Counted from the stretch's first letter, positions 44,266 to 53,980 are shown. The stretch: 64,000 nucleotides of DNA from Halomonas sp. JB37 (GCF_002332255.1 NZ_NRGW01000001.1:3534001-3598000), one strand, 5' to 3'. The notes: generated from the letters alone by a model not told the origin. Program-made: numbers and translations.

Positions 44266-45144
44266 TTACATAGTATGTGACGTTTGCCCGACGCTGGATA
44301 AACGCTGCCAGGCCGCCAAAATGGCGGCACGGGTTTCATCCGGATGCTCCATCGGGAACATGTGCGTACCCGAAACCTCGCTTACCGTTAGGCCCTTGCG
44401 CTTTAAACGCTTGATGCGCGACGCCGTTAACAAGTGTGACTCTGTGCCCGCCACTAATTCTATCGGCACGCCCAGCCGCTTGGGCAGCCGCGAAAGGTGG
44501 TCAGGCAGGTGGCGAAAAATTTCCACCTCAATCTCCGGATTAAACGTCAGCTCCGCGCTGCCGTCATCTAACAACCGCGTCCCTGCTTCAATGTAGTCGT
44601 TGAGCGCTTCCGGGGTAAAGCGGCGAAACAAGCCTCGGCGACCGAGTGAGCTGGCCATTATCTCGCGGCTGGGCCACGCGGTGCGCCGCCCCAGGGTTTT
44701 ACCGGCAGGCGTGACTCGATCAATAAATCCAAACCGCTTGGCGGCTTTCATGGCCCAAGCATCCGTTCCGAGCATCAACGGAGGGTCGAGCATGATCACA
44801 CCGCAAAAGCGCTCAGGCTGCTTATCCGCAGCCATGGCCATCAAGGTACCACCCAGCGAATGGCCCACGCCTAGCAGCGGCGTATCGCCTTCCGGCAGGT
44901 AGCTAAGCAGCTCATCCACCAAATTACCCCAGTTATGATTAACGGGGTAATCCGGATGGTGGCCCAGGCGGTCTACGGGATGAAGATCAAACGTTTCTGC
45001 CAGCGGGTCTAGCAGGCTGCGATAACTTAGCCCTGGAAAACCATTGGCATGGGCAAACACTAAACGTGGGCGTGAAGTCGTCTCAGCAGGCATGGCATGG
45101 CTCGTCGATAAGAGTAAATCAGCAATGGCTTGGCCATCTATCAT
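44266..45144 (-). CDS. Alpha/beta hydrolase
   Basis: A 292-residue alpha/beta hydrolase of unknown substrate. The oxyanion region HANGFPG, the nucleophile elbow GVGHSLGGTLM and a late GTHMFPMEHPDET holding the catalytic His are visible. An ATG 17 codons downstream is an alternative start that places the first strand right at the N-terminus. It is flanked by dinB and the YKOF-like gene on the same strand. Confidence 0.85.
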   Translation of the reverse strand: MIDGQAIADLLLSTSHAMPAETTSRPRLVFAHANGFPGLSYRSLLDPLAETFDLHPVDRLGHHPDYPVNHNWGNLVDELLSYLPEGDTPLLGVGHSLGGTLMAMAADKQPERFCGVIMLDPPLMLGTDAWAMKAAKRFGFIDRVTPAGKTLGRRTAWPSREIMASSLGRRGLFRRFTPEALNDYIEAGTRLLDDGSAELTFNPEIEVEIFRHLPDHLSRLPKRLGVPIELVAGTESHLLTASRIKRLKRKGLTVSEVSGTHMFPMEHPDETRAAILAAWQRLSSVGQTSHTM

Positions 45145-45203
45145 ATGTCTGTTTTATCCTGCCCCTCACAGAGCGTCAATCCACATAAGTGTTAACGTGC
45201 TAA

Positions 45204-46250
45204 TTAAAATAGCGGCAGCTGATGCTCTTGACTGCTTTCCGCCAGCCGATACCCCACGCCCAGCAGGCGTACCGGGCGTTCACCGCGGGCCCAGCCAATC
45301 TTCAGTAAGGTTTCAAACTGGTCAAGATTAGGCGCTGGGTCGGCATGTTCGACGGTGGTTTGAGTGAAATCGCTAAATTTTACTTTAACGATCAGTCCTC
45401 GCACCGCCAACGGCGGGTCAAGACGTGCATAGCGCCGCTCTAAATCCTCGATCAGCGCGGGCAGCTCACGACGGCAGGCGTCGAGATTAGGCAAGTCTTG
45501 TGCGTAGGTTTGCTCGGTACTGACCGATTTACGCTCACGGTGCGTTTTCACCGGCCGCTCATCTCGCCCCCAGCTTAGCTCATGCAGGCGCCGGCCAAAG
45601 CGGCCAAAGTGTTCGACAAGTTCGGTCAGTGAGCGCGTGCGTAAATCGGTACAGGTTTGAATACCAAGCCCGGATAGCTTTTCTGCCGTGCGAGGGCCAA
45701 CGCCGTGAATTTTCTTGACCGGCAGCTGCTGCACAAAGCTATCAACTTCATCCGGCGTGATCACACATAGCCCGTTGGGCTTGTTCCAATCGCTGGCGAT
45801 TTTAGCCAGAAACTTATTGGGCGCTACCCCTGCCGAGACCGTAATGCCTACTTCGCGGCTAACCCGCTCGCGGATCGCTTCTGCCATGAGCGTTGCGCTA
45901 CCGTGATGCAAGGTGATGTCTGAAACATCCAAAAATGCCTCATCCAAAGACAGCGGCTCAATCAGCTCAGTGACGTCGCGATAAATCGCGAAAACTTGGC
46001 GGGCAACCTCTTTATATTTGGCCATATCGCCGCGAATTACGGTCAGATGCGGGCAGCGCTTGAGCGCCTGCCCCATCGGCATGGCCGAATGGATACCAAA
46101 CACGCGAGCGGGATAGTTACAGGTAGCGACCACGCCGCGCTGCTCAACGCTGCCGCCAATGGCAATCGGAATGTCTCGCAGCGCGGGGTTATCGCGCATT
46201 TCCACCGCTGCATAAAAGCAGTCACAGTCGCAGTGAATAATTTTGCGCAC
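45204..46250 (-). CDS. dinB: DNA polymerase IV
   Basis: A 348-residue Y-family translesion polymerase. The start HCDCDCFYAAVEMRDNP carries the first metal Asp and the steric-gate Phe region, and SLDEAFLDVS carries the catalytic Asp-Glu pair. A helix-hairpin-helix (IHGVGPRTAEKLSGLGI) precedes the little-finger domain. A clean LexA box 16 bp upstream of the start codon indicates SOS control. Confidence 0.96.
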   Translation of the reverse strand: MRKIIHCDCDCFYAAVEMRDNPALRDIPIAIGGSVEQRGVVATCNYPARVFGIHSAMPMGQALKRCPHLTVIRGDMAKYKEVARQVFAIYRDVTELIEPLSLDEAFLDVSDITLHHGSATLMAEAIRERVSREVGITVSAGVAPNKFLAKIASDWNKPNGLCVITPDEVDSFVQQLPVKKIHGVGPRTAEKLSGLGIQTCTDLRTRSLTELVEHFGRFGRRLHELSWGRDERPVKTHRERKSVSTEQTYAQDLPNLDACRRELPALIEDLERRYARLDPPLAVRGLIVKVKFSDFTQTTVEHADPAPNLDQFETLLKIGWARGERPVRLLGVGYRLAESSQEHQLPLF

Positions 46251-46265
46251 CGGCTACCCTTCCAA

Positions 46266-46281
46266 CTGTAAAAAAACACAG
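46266..46281 (-). promoter_or_regulatory. LexA (SOS) box of dinB
   Basis: CTGT-N8-ACAG with an all-A spacer apart from one C: an exact match to the LexA half-sites, between the selO stop and the dinB start. Confidence 0.9.
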
Positions 46282-46302
46282 TTTACCACAAGAAACGCCA
46301 GC

Positions 46303-47766
46303 TCAGGTGCCGCAAAATGTCCTGAGAACCTGCTCGTTTTCTGTGGCAGGCGCCGCTAAACGGCGGGCTTCAACCGACCCATCAAACGGCTTCGTTACCA
46401 CCGCCAACAGAGTGTGGAACGGTGCAAAGTCACCGTCGTAAGCAGCATTGATCACTTCCTGAACTCGGTGGTTACGAGGAATAATGACAGGATTGGCACG
46501 CCGCATCGCGGTAAGGCGCTGGCTATCTTGGCTGGCGCTCTGCTCGGCCTGCCATGTCTCTAGCCAAGCGGTTAACTCGTTAGGCTGAGTCGTTAGCGCC
46601 AGCAGCGCCTCACGGTTCTCATTACTCAAAGAGCAAGCGTAGCGAGTAAGCGCATCAAAAGTCGCGGTCATATCCATGCGCCCCTGATGCATATGGCTTT
46701 CGAGGCCTTTCATCAGCGGCACTGCCTGCTCGCTTTCTGGTGAGAGGCCCAGTTTGTCAGCATCCAAGCGGCGCTGCTCTTGTTGAAATAGCGTATCGAA
46801 ATGGCGAAGTGCGGCAGTGGCCTGCTCTACCAGCGCATCGCCCTGCTCATTCATGAGCGGCAGCAGCGTTTCAGCAAAGCGAGCCAAGTTCCACTGCGCA
46901 ATCGCGGGCTGATTGGCAAACGCATAGCGCCGCCCTTGGTCGATAGAGCTATACACTTTTTGCGGATCAAACTGCTCCATAAACGCACAGGGGCCGTAGT
47001 CGATGGTTTCACCGGCAATGCTGCAGTTATCGGTATTCATCACGCCGTGGATAAAGCCGACGCTCATCCAGCGCGCAATCAGCAGCGCTTGGCGGGCGAC
47101 CACCGCCTCTAATAGCGCTAGATACGGATCTTCCGCACTGGCGGCATCCGGGTAGTGGCGGGCAATGACATGATCCGCCAGCGCTTTTATTACGGCACCG
47201 TCTCGACGAGAGGCGGCAAACTGAAACGTGCCCACGCGAATATGGCTGCTCGCCACGCGAGTAAATACCGCCCCAGGTTCAGACATCTGCCGCGCCACTC
47301 GCTCGCCGCTAGCTACCGCTGCCAGTGCACGTGTGGTTGGTACGCTCATCGCCGCCATAAACTCGCTGACCAGATATTCACGCAGCACGGGGCCTAGCGG
47401 CGAACGGCCGTCGCCACCGCGGGAAAACGGCGTACGGCCGCTGCCTTTTAGCTGTACATCGCGGCGTACACCGTTCTTATCAACCACTTCTCCCAACAAC
47501 AGCGCACGGCCATCGCCCAGCTGCGGCACAAAGTTGCCGAACTGATGGCCCGCATAGCCCAACGCGCCCGGCTTAGCACCGGGCATGGGCTGATTACCGC
47601 TGAACCATTGGGCTAACGTGGCAGATTCAGGCACTTCTTTAGCGCCCAGCATCTGGGCAAGTGGGGCATTAAAAGCAATCAGTTCAGGGTGAGCCACGGG
47701 CGTTGCCTGGCTTTCAATCCACAAGGGTTCAGGTAACGTAGAATAGAAATGTTCGAATGACAGCAC
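46303..47766 (-). CDS. selO: Protein adenylyltransferase SelO
   Basis: A 487-residue pseudokinase-fold enzyme (YdiU/SelO) that AMPylates protein Ser/Thr/Tyr, linked in E. coli to redox stress. The motifs GRTPFSRGGDGRSPLGPVL and MNTDNCSIAGETIDYGPCAF are diagnostic. The C-terminus ends VLRTFCGT; the conserved penultimate-region Cys (Sec in eukaryotes) is present. Confidence 0.93.
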   Translation of the reverse strand: MLSFEHFYSTLPEPLWIESQATPVAHPELIAFNAPLAQMLGAKEVPESATLAQWFSGNQPMPGAKPGALGYAGHQFGNFVPQLGDGRALLLGEVVDKNGVRRDVQLKGSGRTPFSRGGDGRSPLGPVLREYLVSEFMAAMSVPTTRALAAVASGERVARQMSEPGAVFTRVASSHIRVGTFQFAASRRDGAVIKALADHVIARHYPDAASAEDPYLALLEAVVARQALLIARWMSVGFIHGVMNTDNCSIAGETIDYGPCAFMEQFDPQKVYSSIDQGRRYAFANQPAIAQWNLARFAETLLPLMNEQGDALVEQATAALRHFDTLFQQEQRRLDADKLGLSPESEQAVPLMKGLESHMHQGRMDMTATFDALTRYACSLSNENREALLALTTQPNELTAWLETWQAEQSASQDSQRLTAMRRANPVIIPRNHRVQEVINAAYDGDFAPFHTLLAVVTKPFDGSVEARRLAAPATENEQVLRTFCGT

Positions 47767-47849
47767 GATAGGCTCCGCTTTTAGTGGCTGTGGTTTGCTA
47801 ATACCCTAGCACTCTACTCAAGTTAACGCCGACATGAAGTTGTTAGAAA

Positions 47850-48461
47850 ATGCCTAATGCTAAACAGAACGTGCTAACGCCGCTCACACGGGATTTTTAT
47901 AACCGCGACACGCTAGAGGTCGCAAGAGACCTGCTCGGCTGCTGGCTGGTGCGTGAGATTAATGGCGAACAGATGGCCGCGAGGATTGTTGAAACCGAGG
48001 CCTATTGTGGGGCTGAGGACTCCGCCTGCCATGCCCACCGCCGCCGCTCACCGCGCACGGAAGCGATGTTCGGGCCACCCGGCCACGCCTATGTGTATCT
48101 TGTTTATGGCATGCACTGGCTGCTGAACGTGGTAACGGAGCCAGACGGCTCGCCCTGCGCGGTATTGATTCGTGCGGTTGAGCCCACCGCCAACGAGGAC
48201 GCCATGCGCGCTATCCGCCAGGCAACCGGTAAGCAGCTGAGCAATGGCCCTGGCAAGCTCACGCGCGCGCTCAGCATTAATAAAGCGCTGTATGGCCATG
48301 ATATGACCCAGCGCGATCAGCTCTGGATTAGCGCCGCGTCGCATCACGAGCCCGTTGCTAGCGGCCCACGCGTGGGCATTGATTACGCCAAGCCCGAGCA
48401 CCGCGATGCCCCGTGGCGTTTCTGGTTGGAAGACAACCCGTGGGTGTCTAAAGCGCGCTAG
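47850..48461 (+). CDS. 3-methyladenine DNA glycosylase (AAG/MPG family)
   Basis: A 203-residue alkyladenine glycosylase that removes alkylated or deaminated purines. IVETEAYCGAEDSACHA contains the catalytic Glu, and PGHAYVYLVYGMHW and NGPGKLTRAL are family motifs. The length is normal for bacterial members. Its stop overlaps the end of the convergent sirtuin gene by 4 bp. Confidence 0.93.
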   Translation: MPNAKQNVLTPLTRDFYNRDTLEVARDLLGCWLVREINGEQMAARIVETEAYCGAEDSACHAHRRRSPRTEAMFGPPGHAYVYLVYGMHWLLNVVTEPDGSPCAVLIRAVEPTANEDAMRAIRQATGKQLSNGPGKLTRALSINKALYGHDMTQRDQLWISAASHHEPVASGPRVGIDYAKPEHRDAPWRFWLEDNPWVSKAR

Positions 48462-49351
48462 CGCGCACCCGCTGACAAAGTGGGCTGCAAACAACGAACC
48501 GCCTGTTCAAGCACCGGCGTTAGCGGCGCACGCCACTGATGCGTTAACAGCGCATCGGCACGGGTGACGCCCAGTGACAGCGACGCCAGCGGCATGCCTC
48601 GTTCATGGGCGGCACGGCAGAAGCGGTAGCCGGAAAACACCATCAACGAGGTGCCCACGGCCAGCACGGCATCCGCCTTGGCCATGGCCACCTGCGCTGC
48701 CAGCCGCCGTTCGGCGGGCACCACGTCGCCATAAAACACCACGTCAGGCTTTAAGATGCCGCGACAGCGCGGGCAGTCGAAAATACGAAAAGCGCTGAAG
48801 TCCGTTTCCAGATCAGCATCGCCATCCGGCGCGTAACCCGCCTGCAGATCAGCAAACGTTGGGTTCATTCGCGCCATTTCGGCATGCATCGCGTGGCGCA
48901 TCATTTGATAGTCACACGCCATGCACTTCACCATATCCGCGCGGCCATGCAGGTCGATGACGCGGCGCGAGCCTGCACGCTGATGCAAGCGGTCAACGTT
49001 TTGCGTCACCAGCTGCTGGATGTACCCTTGCGCTTCCAGCGCGGCTAGCGCCCGGTGTGCACCGCTGGTTTGCGCTTCACGTAGCGCCCTGAACCCGATC
49101 AGCGCACGCGCCCAATAGCGCTGACGCACGCCGTGAAACGTCATAAAGTCACCGTGCTGTACCGGCGGCGGTCGCTTCCACTGCCCCAGCGCATCGCGAT
49201 AGTCCGGAATGCCGCTGTCGGTACTCACGCCGGCACCGGTAATCACCCACAGCTTGGGGTGCTGCTGTATAAAGTCAGCTAGCTCTTTGCCCGACTGAGC
49301 AACGTTTTCTGCAATGTCCACGGCCTGCGTCAATCCTTCACCTCTAGGCAA
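48458..49351 (-). CDS. NAD-dependent protein deacetylase, SIR2 family
   Basis: A 297-residue sirtuin. The NAD motif VITGAGVSTDSGIPDYRD, the catalytic TQNVDRLHQRAG region with the following His, and four zinc cysteines (CMAC and CPRC) are visible. It removes acyl groups from lysines, releasing nicotinamide. The class is closest to bacterial class II. Convergent with the glycosylase gene. Confidence 0.92.
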   Translation of the reverse strand: MPRGEGLTQAVDIAENVAQSGKELADFIQQHPKLWVITGAGVSTDSGIPDYRDALGQWKRPPPVQHGDFMTFHGVRQRYWARALIGFRALREAQTSGAHRALAALEAQGYIQQLVTQNVDRLHQRAGSRRVIDLHGRADMVKCMACDYQMMRHAMHAEMARMNPTFADLQAGYAPDGDADLETDFSAFRIFDCPRCRGILKPDVVFYGDVVPAERRLAAQVAMAKADAVLAVGTSLMVFSGYRFCRAAHERGMPLASLSLGVTRADALLTHQWRAPLTPVLEQAVRCLQPTLSAGAR

Positions 49352-49439
49352 TGTTGCTCAAATTCAACGATACTGTATAGCAACAGCGGGCCACGCAACT
49401 CGCCCTTGAACAGTTATTGTGCACCCAGGAGAGACTCTT

Positions 49440-50612
49440 ATGCAGCACGATCATGACATTATTATTGTCGGCGGCGGCATGGTGGGCGCGGCACTGGCAG
49501 CACGCTTAGGCCATACGGGGCTAAGCGTTGGGCTTGTGGAGCAAGGCGATGCGCCCACCGCGCCCAGCGGCGACTATGACCTGCGCATCTCATCACTCAA
49601 TGCGCGCTCGCTGGCCTTTATCAAGGCAAGCGGTACCGCTCTGCCGCAAGAGCGCAGCTGCCCTTTTCGCCATATTGATGTCGCCAATCAGGACGGCACC
49701 GGCCATTCGCTGTTTTCCGCTGAAGAGAGCGGCATGGAAGACTTCGGCATCTTTATCGAAAACCAAACGCTGCAGTACGCGCTATGGCAGCGGCTGGAAC
49801 AGCTGCCTAGCGTTAGCTGCTACACCCACTGCGCGCCGATTAGCACAGGAACGGCCAGCAATGCCCGCACGCTGGAGCTAGATAACGGCACAACCCTTAG
49901 CGCGCGCTTAATTGTCGGTGCTGACGGTGCGAATTCTACGCTGCGTGCGCTGGCAGGCATTAGCGTGACAAGCTACGACTATCATCAGCGCGCGATGATC
50001 ATTAACGTAGAAACCGAGCTACCCCAGCAAGACGTAAGCTGGCAAGTTTTCACCCCCACCGGCCCGCTCGCGATGCTGCCCTTACCCGGCCAGCGCGCCT
50101 CGTTGGTGTGGTACGACAGAGACGAAACTACCAAAGCCCGCGAACAGCTAGACGATGACGCGCTAAAAACGGCGATTGAAACGGCCTTTCCCAAACGGCT
50201 AGGCGGAATTACTCGCATCGTGGCACGGGCAAGCTTCCCCATTAAGCGCCAACACGCGCAGCGCTATATTGGCACACGCTTAGCGCTGATTGGCGATGCG
50301 GCGCACGTGGTGCATCCACTAGCGGGGCAAGGTTTAAACATCGGCCTGCACGACGCCGACACGCTGGCCGAGATCATCATCAAAGGCCGCGACGCTGGCG
50401 ACTCGATCAACCTGCTCCGCTTTGAGTGCCAGCGCCGCGTGGCCAATCAAGCCATGATCGCTGCTACTGACAGCTTTCATCACCTGTTTACCGGCGCCAA
50501 GCCCCTGCGCCAACTAGGTGATTTAAGCCTGCAGATTGCCGAACGTTTCCCGCTGGCCAAGCGCATGATGATGCAGCAAGCCAACGGGCTGAATCCGTTT
50601 AAAATGCGCTAA
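49440..50612 (+). CDS. UbiH/UbiF-family FAD monooxygenase
   Basis: A 390-residue flavoprotein hydroxylase. IIIVGGGMVGAAL binds FAD, GADGANS is the DG motif, and GDAAHVVHPLAGQGLNIG is the second FAD motif. The whole-length match in my recollection is best to UbiF, which hydroxylates C6 of demethoxyubiquinol, but UbiM or another Ubi hydroxylase is possible. The ATG at 49440 has AGGAG 8 bp upstream; a GTG at 49419 is less likely. Confidence 0.88.
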   Translation: MQHDHDIIIVGGGMVGAALAARLGHTGLSVGLVEQGDAPTAPSGDYDLRISSLNARSLAFIKASGTALPQERSCPFRHIDVANQDGTGHSLFSAEESGMEDFGIFIENQTLQYALWQRLEQLPSVSCYTHCAPISTGTASNARTLELDNGTTLSARLIVGADGANSTLRALAGISVTSYDYHQRAMIINVETELPQQDVSWQVFTPTGPLAMLPLPGQRASLVWYDRDETTKAREQLDDDALKTAIETAFPKRLGGITRIVARASFPIKRQHAQRYIGTRLALIGDAAHVVHPLAGQGLNIGLHDADTLAEIIIKGRDAGDSINLLRFECQRRVANQAMIAATDSFHHLFTGAKPLRQLGDLSLQIAERFPLAKRMMMQQANGLNPFKMR

Positions 50613-50654
50613 ATCGCATGGTGGAAGATTAAAAGCGCAGCCATCAATGCCTGC

Positions 50655-51206
50655 CTATTTCACATCGTAGGAAAAAGTCTCTATGCCACTCGAATAGCCG
50701 TCGAAGTTGGAGTGGCATGCCGCAAAATACAGCTCAGCGGCGCTTTCCATGGCACCGGGCACGGCGGTCTCGGAATTTAAGATTAATGCTTCCCCAGAAA
50801 CTGACGGTGCCGTGTGTGAGCATGTCACATTGACAACCTCGGGTTCTACGTTCCAATTGATCGCGACGCCATCGGGTGACGCGGGGGAATCCTCTCCGTC
50901 CTTAAGCCTTGAGTCACCGCTAAGCAGCGTTACTTCCAGTGTTTGCTCTGTCTCTGAAGTGCTAATGGACTTAACGGAAAGCCATTTATTCCAAGCGCAG
51001 CCGCCCATTCGACAACTACTCAGCGTGACCTTTCCCTTGGGTTTAAGAAGTGGGGAATAGAGTTCGTTGACGTTGGCTGGCGAAGAGGATTCAGCCCCAG
51101 CTTGAGCACCTTCAGCCGGTGCGGAGACTTGCTGGTTGGGAGTCGATTGATTACAGCCAGCAAGTAAAACGATCAGAGCGAATGCAGCAGTTCGGATAGG
51201 GAACAT
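50655..51206 (-). CDS. Hypothetical lipoprotein
   Basis: A 183-residue protein with a signal peptide and lipobox LLAGC (Cys at about 18), a Ser/Ala/Pro-rich linker to about residue 50, and a globular part containing four further cysteines (SSCRMGGCAW, TCSHTAP, AACHSN). I do not recognise the family. It is probably periplasmic and membrane-tethered, with disulphides. It is a single gene, convergent with the Ubi hydroxylase. Confidence 0.7.
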   Translation of the reverse strand: MFPIRTAAFALIVLLAGCNQSTPNQQVSAPAEGAQAGAESSSPANVNELYSPLLKPKGKVTLSSCRMGGCAWNKWLSVKSISTSETEQTLEVTLLSGDSRLKDGEDSPASPDGVAINWNVEPEVVNVTCSHTAPSVSGEALILNSETAVPGAMESAAELYFAACHSNFDGYSSGIETFSYDVK

Positions 51207-51400
51207 ATTTTTCTCTATATATAAAAGACGCTAACAATGATTATACGCAAGGCAACATAATCTCAATCAGCGTATCAGCATGCGCATTAATTGAGCTGCT
51301 GATAGGACTCTATCTCATTGTTTTAGTTCTAGGAAAATAACGTTCCGGCGGCTTCGTGCGGGCGCCGCCTTGGCCATTGCCGCCCAGTGGGGAACAGTGA

Positions 51401-52336
51401 TTACTTGTCATCTGATGGTATTTGCAGATGATCATCTAAAAACGCACAAATCACCGGGATAATGACATTGCCATGGGTTTCCAAGGCAAAATGCCCCGTG
51501 TCGTAAAAGCGAATGTCCGCCTGAGGAATATCTCGCTTCCAGGCTTGTGCCCCCGGCGGTAGAAAGAAGGGATCATGCTTTCCCCATACCGCGAGCAAGG
51601 GCGGCTGATACTCGCGGAAGTAGGCCTGAAATTCAGGATACTTGGCAACATTGGTGGCGTAATCCAACAATAAGTCGAGCTGAATATCCGCCATCCCCGG
51701 CTGGGATATCTGAGCCCCTTCCAGCGTATAGGCATCCGGTGCTACAGCACTTGTATCGCTAACGCCCTCCACGTACTGCCATTTGATTGACGCCGGCGTC
51801 GGAAAGTCGCTAAGGGCATCACGATTCGCCTTAGAAGGATCCTTCCAATACGTCAGGATAGGCTCCCACCCTTCTGAAAGTCCCTCCTCATAAGCATTGC
51901 CGTTTTGCGAAATGATGGCAGTGATTTTTGACGGATGAGCCACCGCCAGACGCCAGCCCACAGGTGCACCATAATCGTGAACGGCAATAGCGTAGCGATC
52001 GATCTTCAACTGCTCAGTAAATTGATCAATCGTCTTGGTTAGGTTGGCAAAGGTGTACTCGTACTGTCCCCTTGGTGGTGATTGAGTGAAGCCAAAGGCG
52101 GGTAAATCCGGTGCCACTACGTGATATCGATGGGCAAGCGCCTCAATCACATCGCGCCACATATACGAGGACGCAGCGAATCCGTGCAGCAACAACACTG
52201 TCGGTGCCGCCCGATCACCCGCTTCACGATAGAAGATGTCGACATCACCCACTTTCTCGAAACGATAGTGAACCTGCCCAGCCTTGGCTGTGAGTGCTTC
52301 CTGCGTATTAGTCATATTTTCAGATGTCATGGACAA
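51401..52336 (-). CDS. Alpha/beta hydrolase, haloalkane dehalogenase/epoxide hydrolase-like
   Basis: A 311-residue hydrolase. LLLHGFAASSYMW is the oxyanion strand, the nucleophile elbow VHDYGAPVG has Asp at about 121 rather than Ser, and the His lies in FYDTGHFALETHG near 289. An Asp nucleophile points to dehalogenase or epoxide hydrolase chemistry; the substrate cannot be told. It is divergent from the CGNR regulator, with paired inverted repeats in the 86-bp gap. Confidence 0.85.
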   Translation of the reverse strand: MSMTSENMTNTQEALTAKAGQVHYRFEKVGDVDIFYREAGDRAAPTVLLLHGFAASSYMWRDVIEALAHRYHVVAPDLPAFGFTQSPPRGQYEYTFANLTKTIDQFTEQLKIDRYAIAVHDYGAPVGWRLAVAHPSKITAIISQNGNAYEEGLSEGWEPILTYWKDPSKANRDALSDFPTPASIKWQYVEGVSDTSAVAPDAYTLEGAQISQPGMADIQLDLLLDYATNVAKYPEFQAYFREYQPPLLAVWGKHDPFFLPPGAQAWKRDIPQADIRFYDTGHFALETHGNVIIPVICAFLDDHLQIPSDDK

Positions 52337-52343
52337 CCCCCTA

Positions 52344-52418
52344 GATAACCATTAATAACTATTTTTGCAGGTTATCCAAAATAATAGTAACCTGTCAACA
52401 TAGAAATTAAAGGTTACT
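52344..52418. promoter_or_regulatory. Two inverted repeats, putative CGNR operators
   Basis: In the divergent promoter, GATAACC (52344-52350) pairs with GGTTATC (52370-52376), and AGTAACCT (52386-52393) pairs with AGGTTACT (52411-52418). All four half-sites share a TAACC core and the arm spacings are similar (19 and 17 bp). This fits binding of a dimer to two operators, one per promoter. Confidence 0.6.
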
Positions 52419-52422
52419 AGAC

Positions 52423-53007
52423 ATGCCGTCAGAAATTGCGCCACCGTTTATCGCAAGCAATCTCGCCCTCGACTTTATGAACACGCAATTTGGCGTAGCA
52501 GACGAGCGCCAAGAATGCCTGGACGATGACAGCAGTGTCGTTGCGTGGCTTCAACAGGCGGGCGTGTTGGCCGAATACCGTGAAAGCCCACCATCGGGGA
52601 TAGCGCAACTCGCTAGAGAATTACGCAACAACATGCAGGACCTTCTTACCTCTGCCCAGCAGGGCCGAGCCGCGGACCCCGCCGTGGTAAATCATGTACT
52701 GGAGCGGGGCTACCCCGTTGAGAAGATCGAATGGCAGTCAACAGCATCGGTATTTCAAAAAAAAACCTATCAGCGCAACATGGAAAGCGAGAGCCTGTTG
52801 CAGCCTGTCGCACGGGCGTTGGTTCAGCTGCTTACCGAGGCTGACTTGCAGCTCGTTAAACAGTGCGAAGCCTCGGACTGCGTTCTTCTGTTCCACGATC
52901 AAACAAAATCTCACCGGCGCCGCTGGTGCAGCATGGCGTCTTGCGGAAACAGAATGAAAGCGGCCGTGCATCGCGCTAGAAAGAGAGAGAAAGCCGACAA
53001 GAAGTAA
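52423..53007 (+). CDS. CGNR zinc-finger transcriptional regulator
   Basis: A 194-residue protein of the ABATE/CGNR family. The N-terminal stress-response-like domain covers about 1-130. The C-terminal zinc finger has CEASDC, then WCSMASCGNRMKAAVHRAR, with the signature C-G-N-R. Such proteins are predicted DNA-binding regulators of adjacent catabolic genes. It is divergent from the Asp-nucleophile hydrolase, which it probably controls. Confidence 0.88.
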   Translation: MPSEIAPPFIASNLALDFMNTQFGVADERQECLDDDSSVVAWLQQAGVLAEYRESPPSGIAQLARELRNNMQDLLTSAQQGRAADPAVVNHVLERGYPVEKIEWQSTASVFQKKTYQRNMESESLLQPVARALVQLLTEADLQLVKQCEASDCVLLFHDQTKSHRRRWCSMASCGNRMKAAVHRARKREKADKK

Positions 53008-53022
53008 CAGATGGCACTTTGT

Positions 53023-53670
53023 TTAAGAAGGGAAAACCACCACGTCATCCTCCTCTTGCCATGGCTGAAACTTGGTCATGGCCTGCAGAAAGAATGCGTG
53101 CTCCAACCAGTTTTCTAACCACCGCTGTAGGTGCGGGTAAGGTAGGCTGTAAAAAACATCGCGATCCACATGGGCGAATTGGCGGACAAAAGGCATGATG
53201 CCAATATCGGCAATGGTCGCGTTATCCCCCAGAAGATAAGGCTTTTGAGTCAGCAACGTCTCTAGCACCTGTAAAAAAGCCTCACCCCGTTGCCGGTACT
53301 CCGTCTGGGTCATTTCGAGATGACGGTCGGCATATTTATAACGATCCAGCCAATGTTTAAATTCATTATCGTTTTGCTCGATCAAAGCGTTGGCCTGAGT
53401 CAAAACCTCTGCGTCTAACAGCCCCTGCGGATCTTGTTGCTCAAGCGCCCACACCATTATTTCTCGGCTTTCCTCGATTACAGCACCATCAAAAAGCTGT
53501 AAAACAGGCACAGTGCCTTTCGGACTAATCGCTAGCATCTGGGCCGGTTTGTTTTTCAATATTATTTCCCGCAGCTCCACCTGCAACTCAGCAAACAATA
53601 AGCCGAGACGGGCACGCATGGCATAGGGGCAGCGACGAAAAGAGTACAGGCGATGAAGTGAGGGCGTCAT
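53023..53670 (-). CDS. Glutathione S-transferase family protein
   Basis: A 215-residue GST-fold protein. The thioredoxin-like N-domain has LYSFRRCPYAMRARLG (a Cys at the active-site position), SPKGTVPVLQLFDG with the cis-Pro and EESREIMVWAL; the helical C-domain follows. It resembles the omega/YfcG-like bacterial group. I chose the ATG at 53670, which starts the first strand directly; a start at 53712 would add 14 residues. Substrate unknown. Confidence 0.85.
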   Translation of the reverse strand: MTPSLHRLYSFRRCPYAMRARLGLLFAELQVELREIILKNKPAQMLAISPKGTVPVLQLFDGAVIEESREIMVWALEQQDPQGLLDAEVLTQANALIEQNDNEFKHWLDRYKYADRHLEMTQTEYRQRGEAFLQVLETLLTQKPYLLGDNATIADIGIMPFVRQFAHVDRDVFYSLPYPHLQRWLENWLEHAFFLQAMTKFQPWQEEDDVVVFPS

Positions 53671-53874
53671 GGGTATTTTTCGCAATTGAATCGGGATCAG
53701 TAGACTCAGCATCTCTGCTCATTCTAAACATGATGATCAGCTTTGGATAACACTCAAGGCAAGCGCTAAGCTTTGCGGTAACGTAGGAGTCACGAAGCAG
53801 TGAAGAGACGGTCCGACAGCGGCGACTAGTTAAATTGCGATCGTTCATATTCCAGACCATGTCATATCCGGAGA

Positions 53875-53940
53875 ATGATTATGGTAACCAATAACCTTGG
53901 TGAGTTTATTCGTGTACCAGGGCTTAGAGTAGAAAATTGA
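53875..53940 (+). pseudogene. VapC toxin 3' remnant
   Basis: Twenty-one codons encoding VTNNLGEFIRVPGLRVEN, homologous to the C-terminus of the VapC remnant at 61393-61696 (VTNNLGEFSRVPGLRVEDWI). It holds the last conserved PIN-domain block (TNN) and nothing upstream matches, so it is a gene fragment. It lies about 500 bp from the 3' end of the first RNase Z copy, as the other vapC lies next to the second copy. Confidence 0.85.
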
Positions 53941-53980
53941 ATTTAAGACGGCCATTCAACCACAGCAGGTACCACTACCC

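Noticed and set aside
53588-53860. 90-codon minus-strand ORF
   Set aside because: Overlaps the GST N-terminus in another frame and a gene-fragment region; no homology or coding signal recognised.
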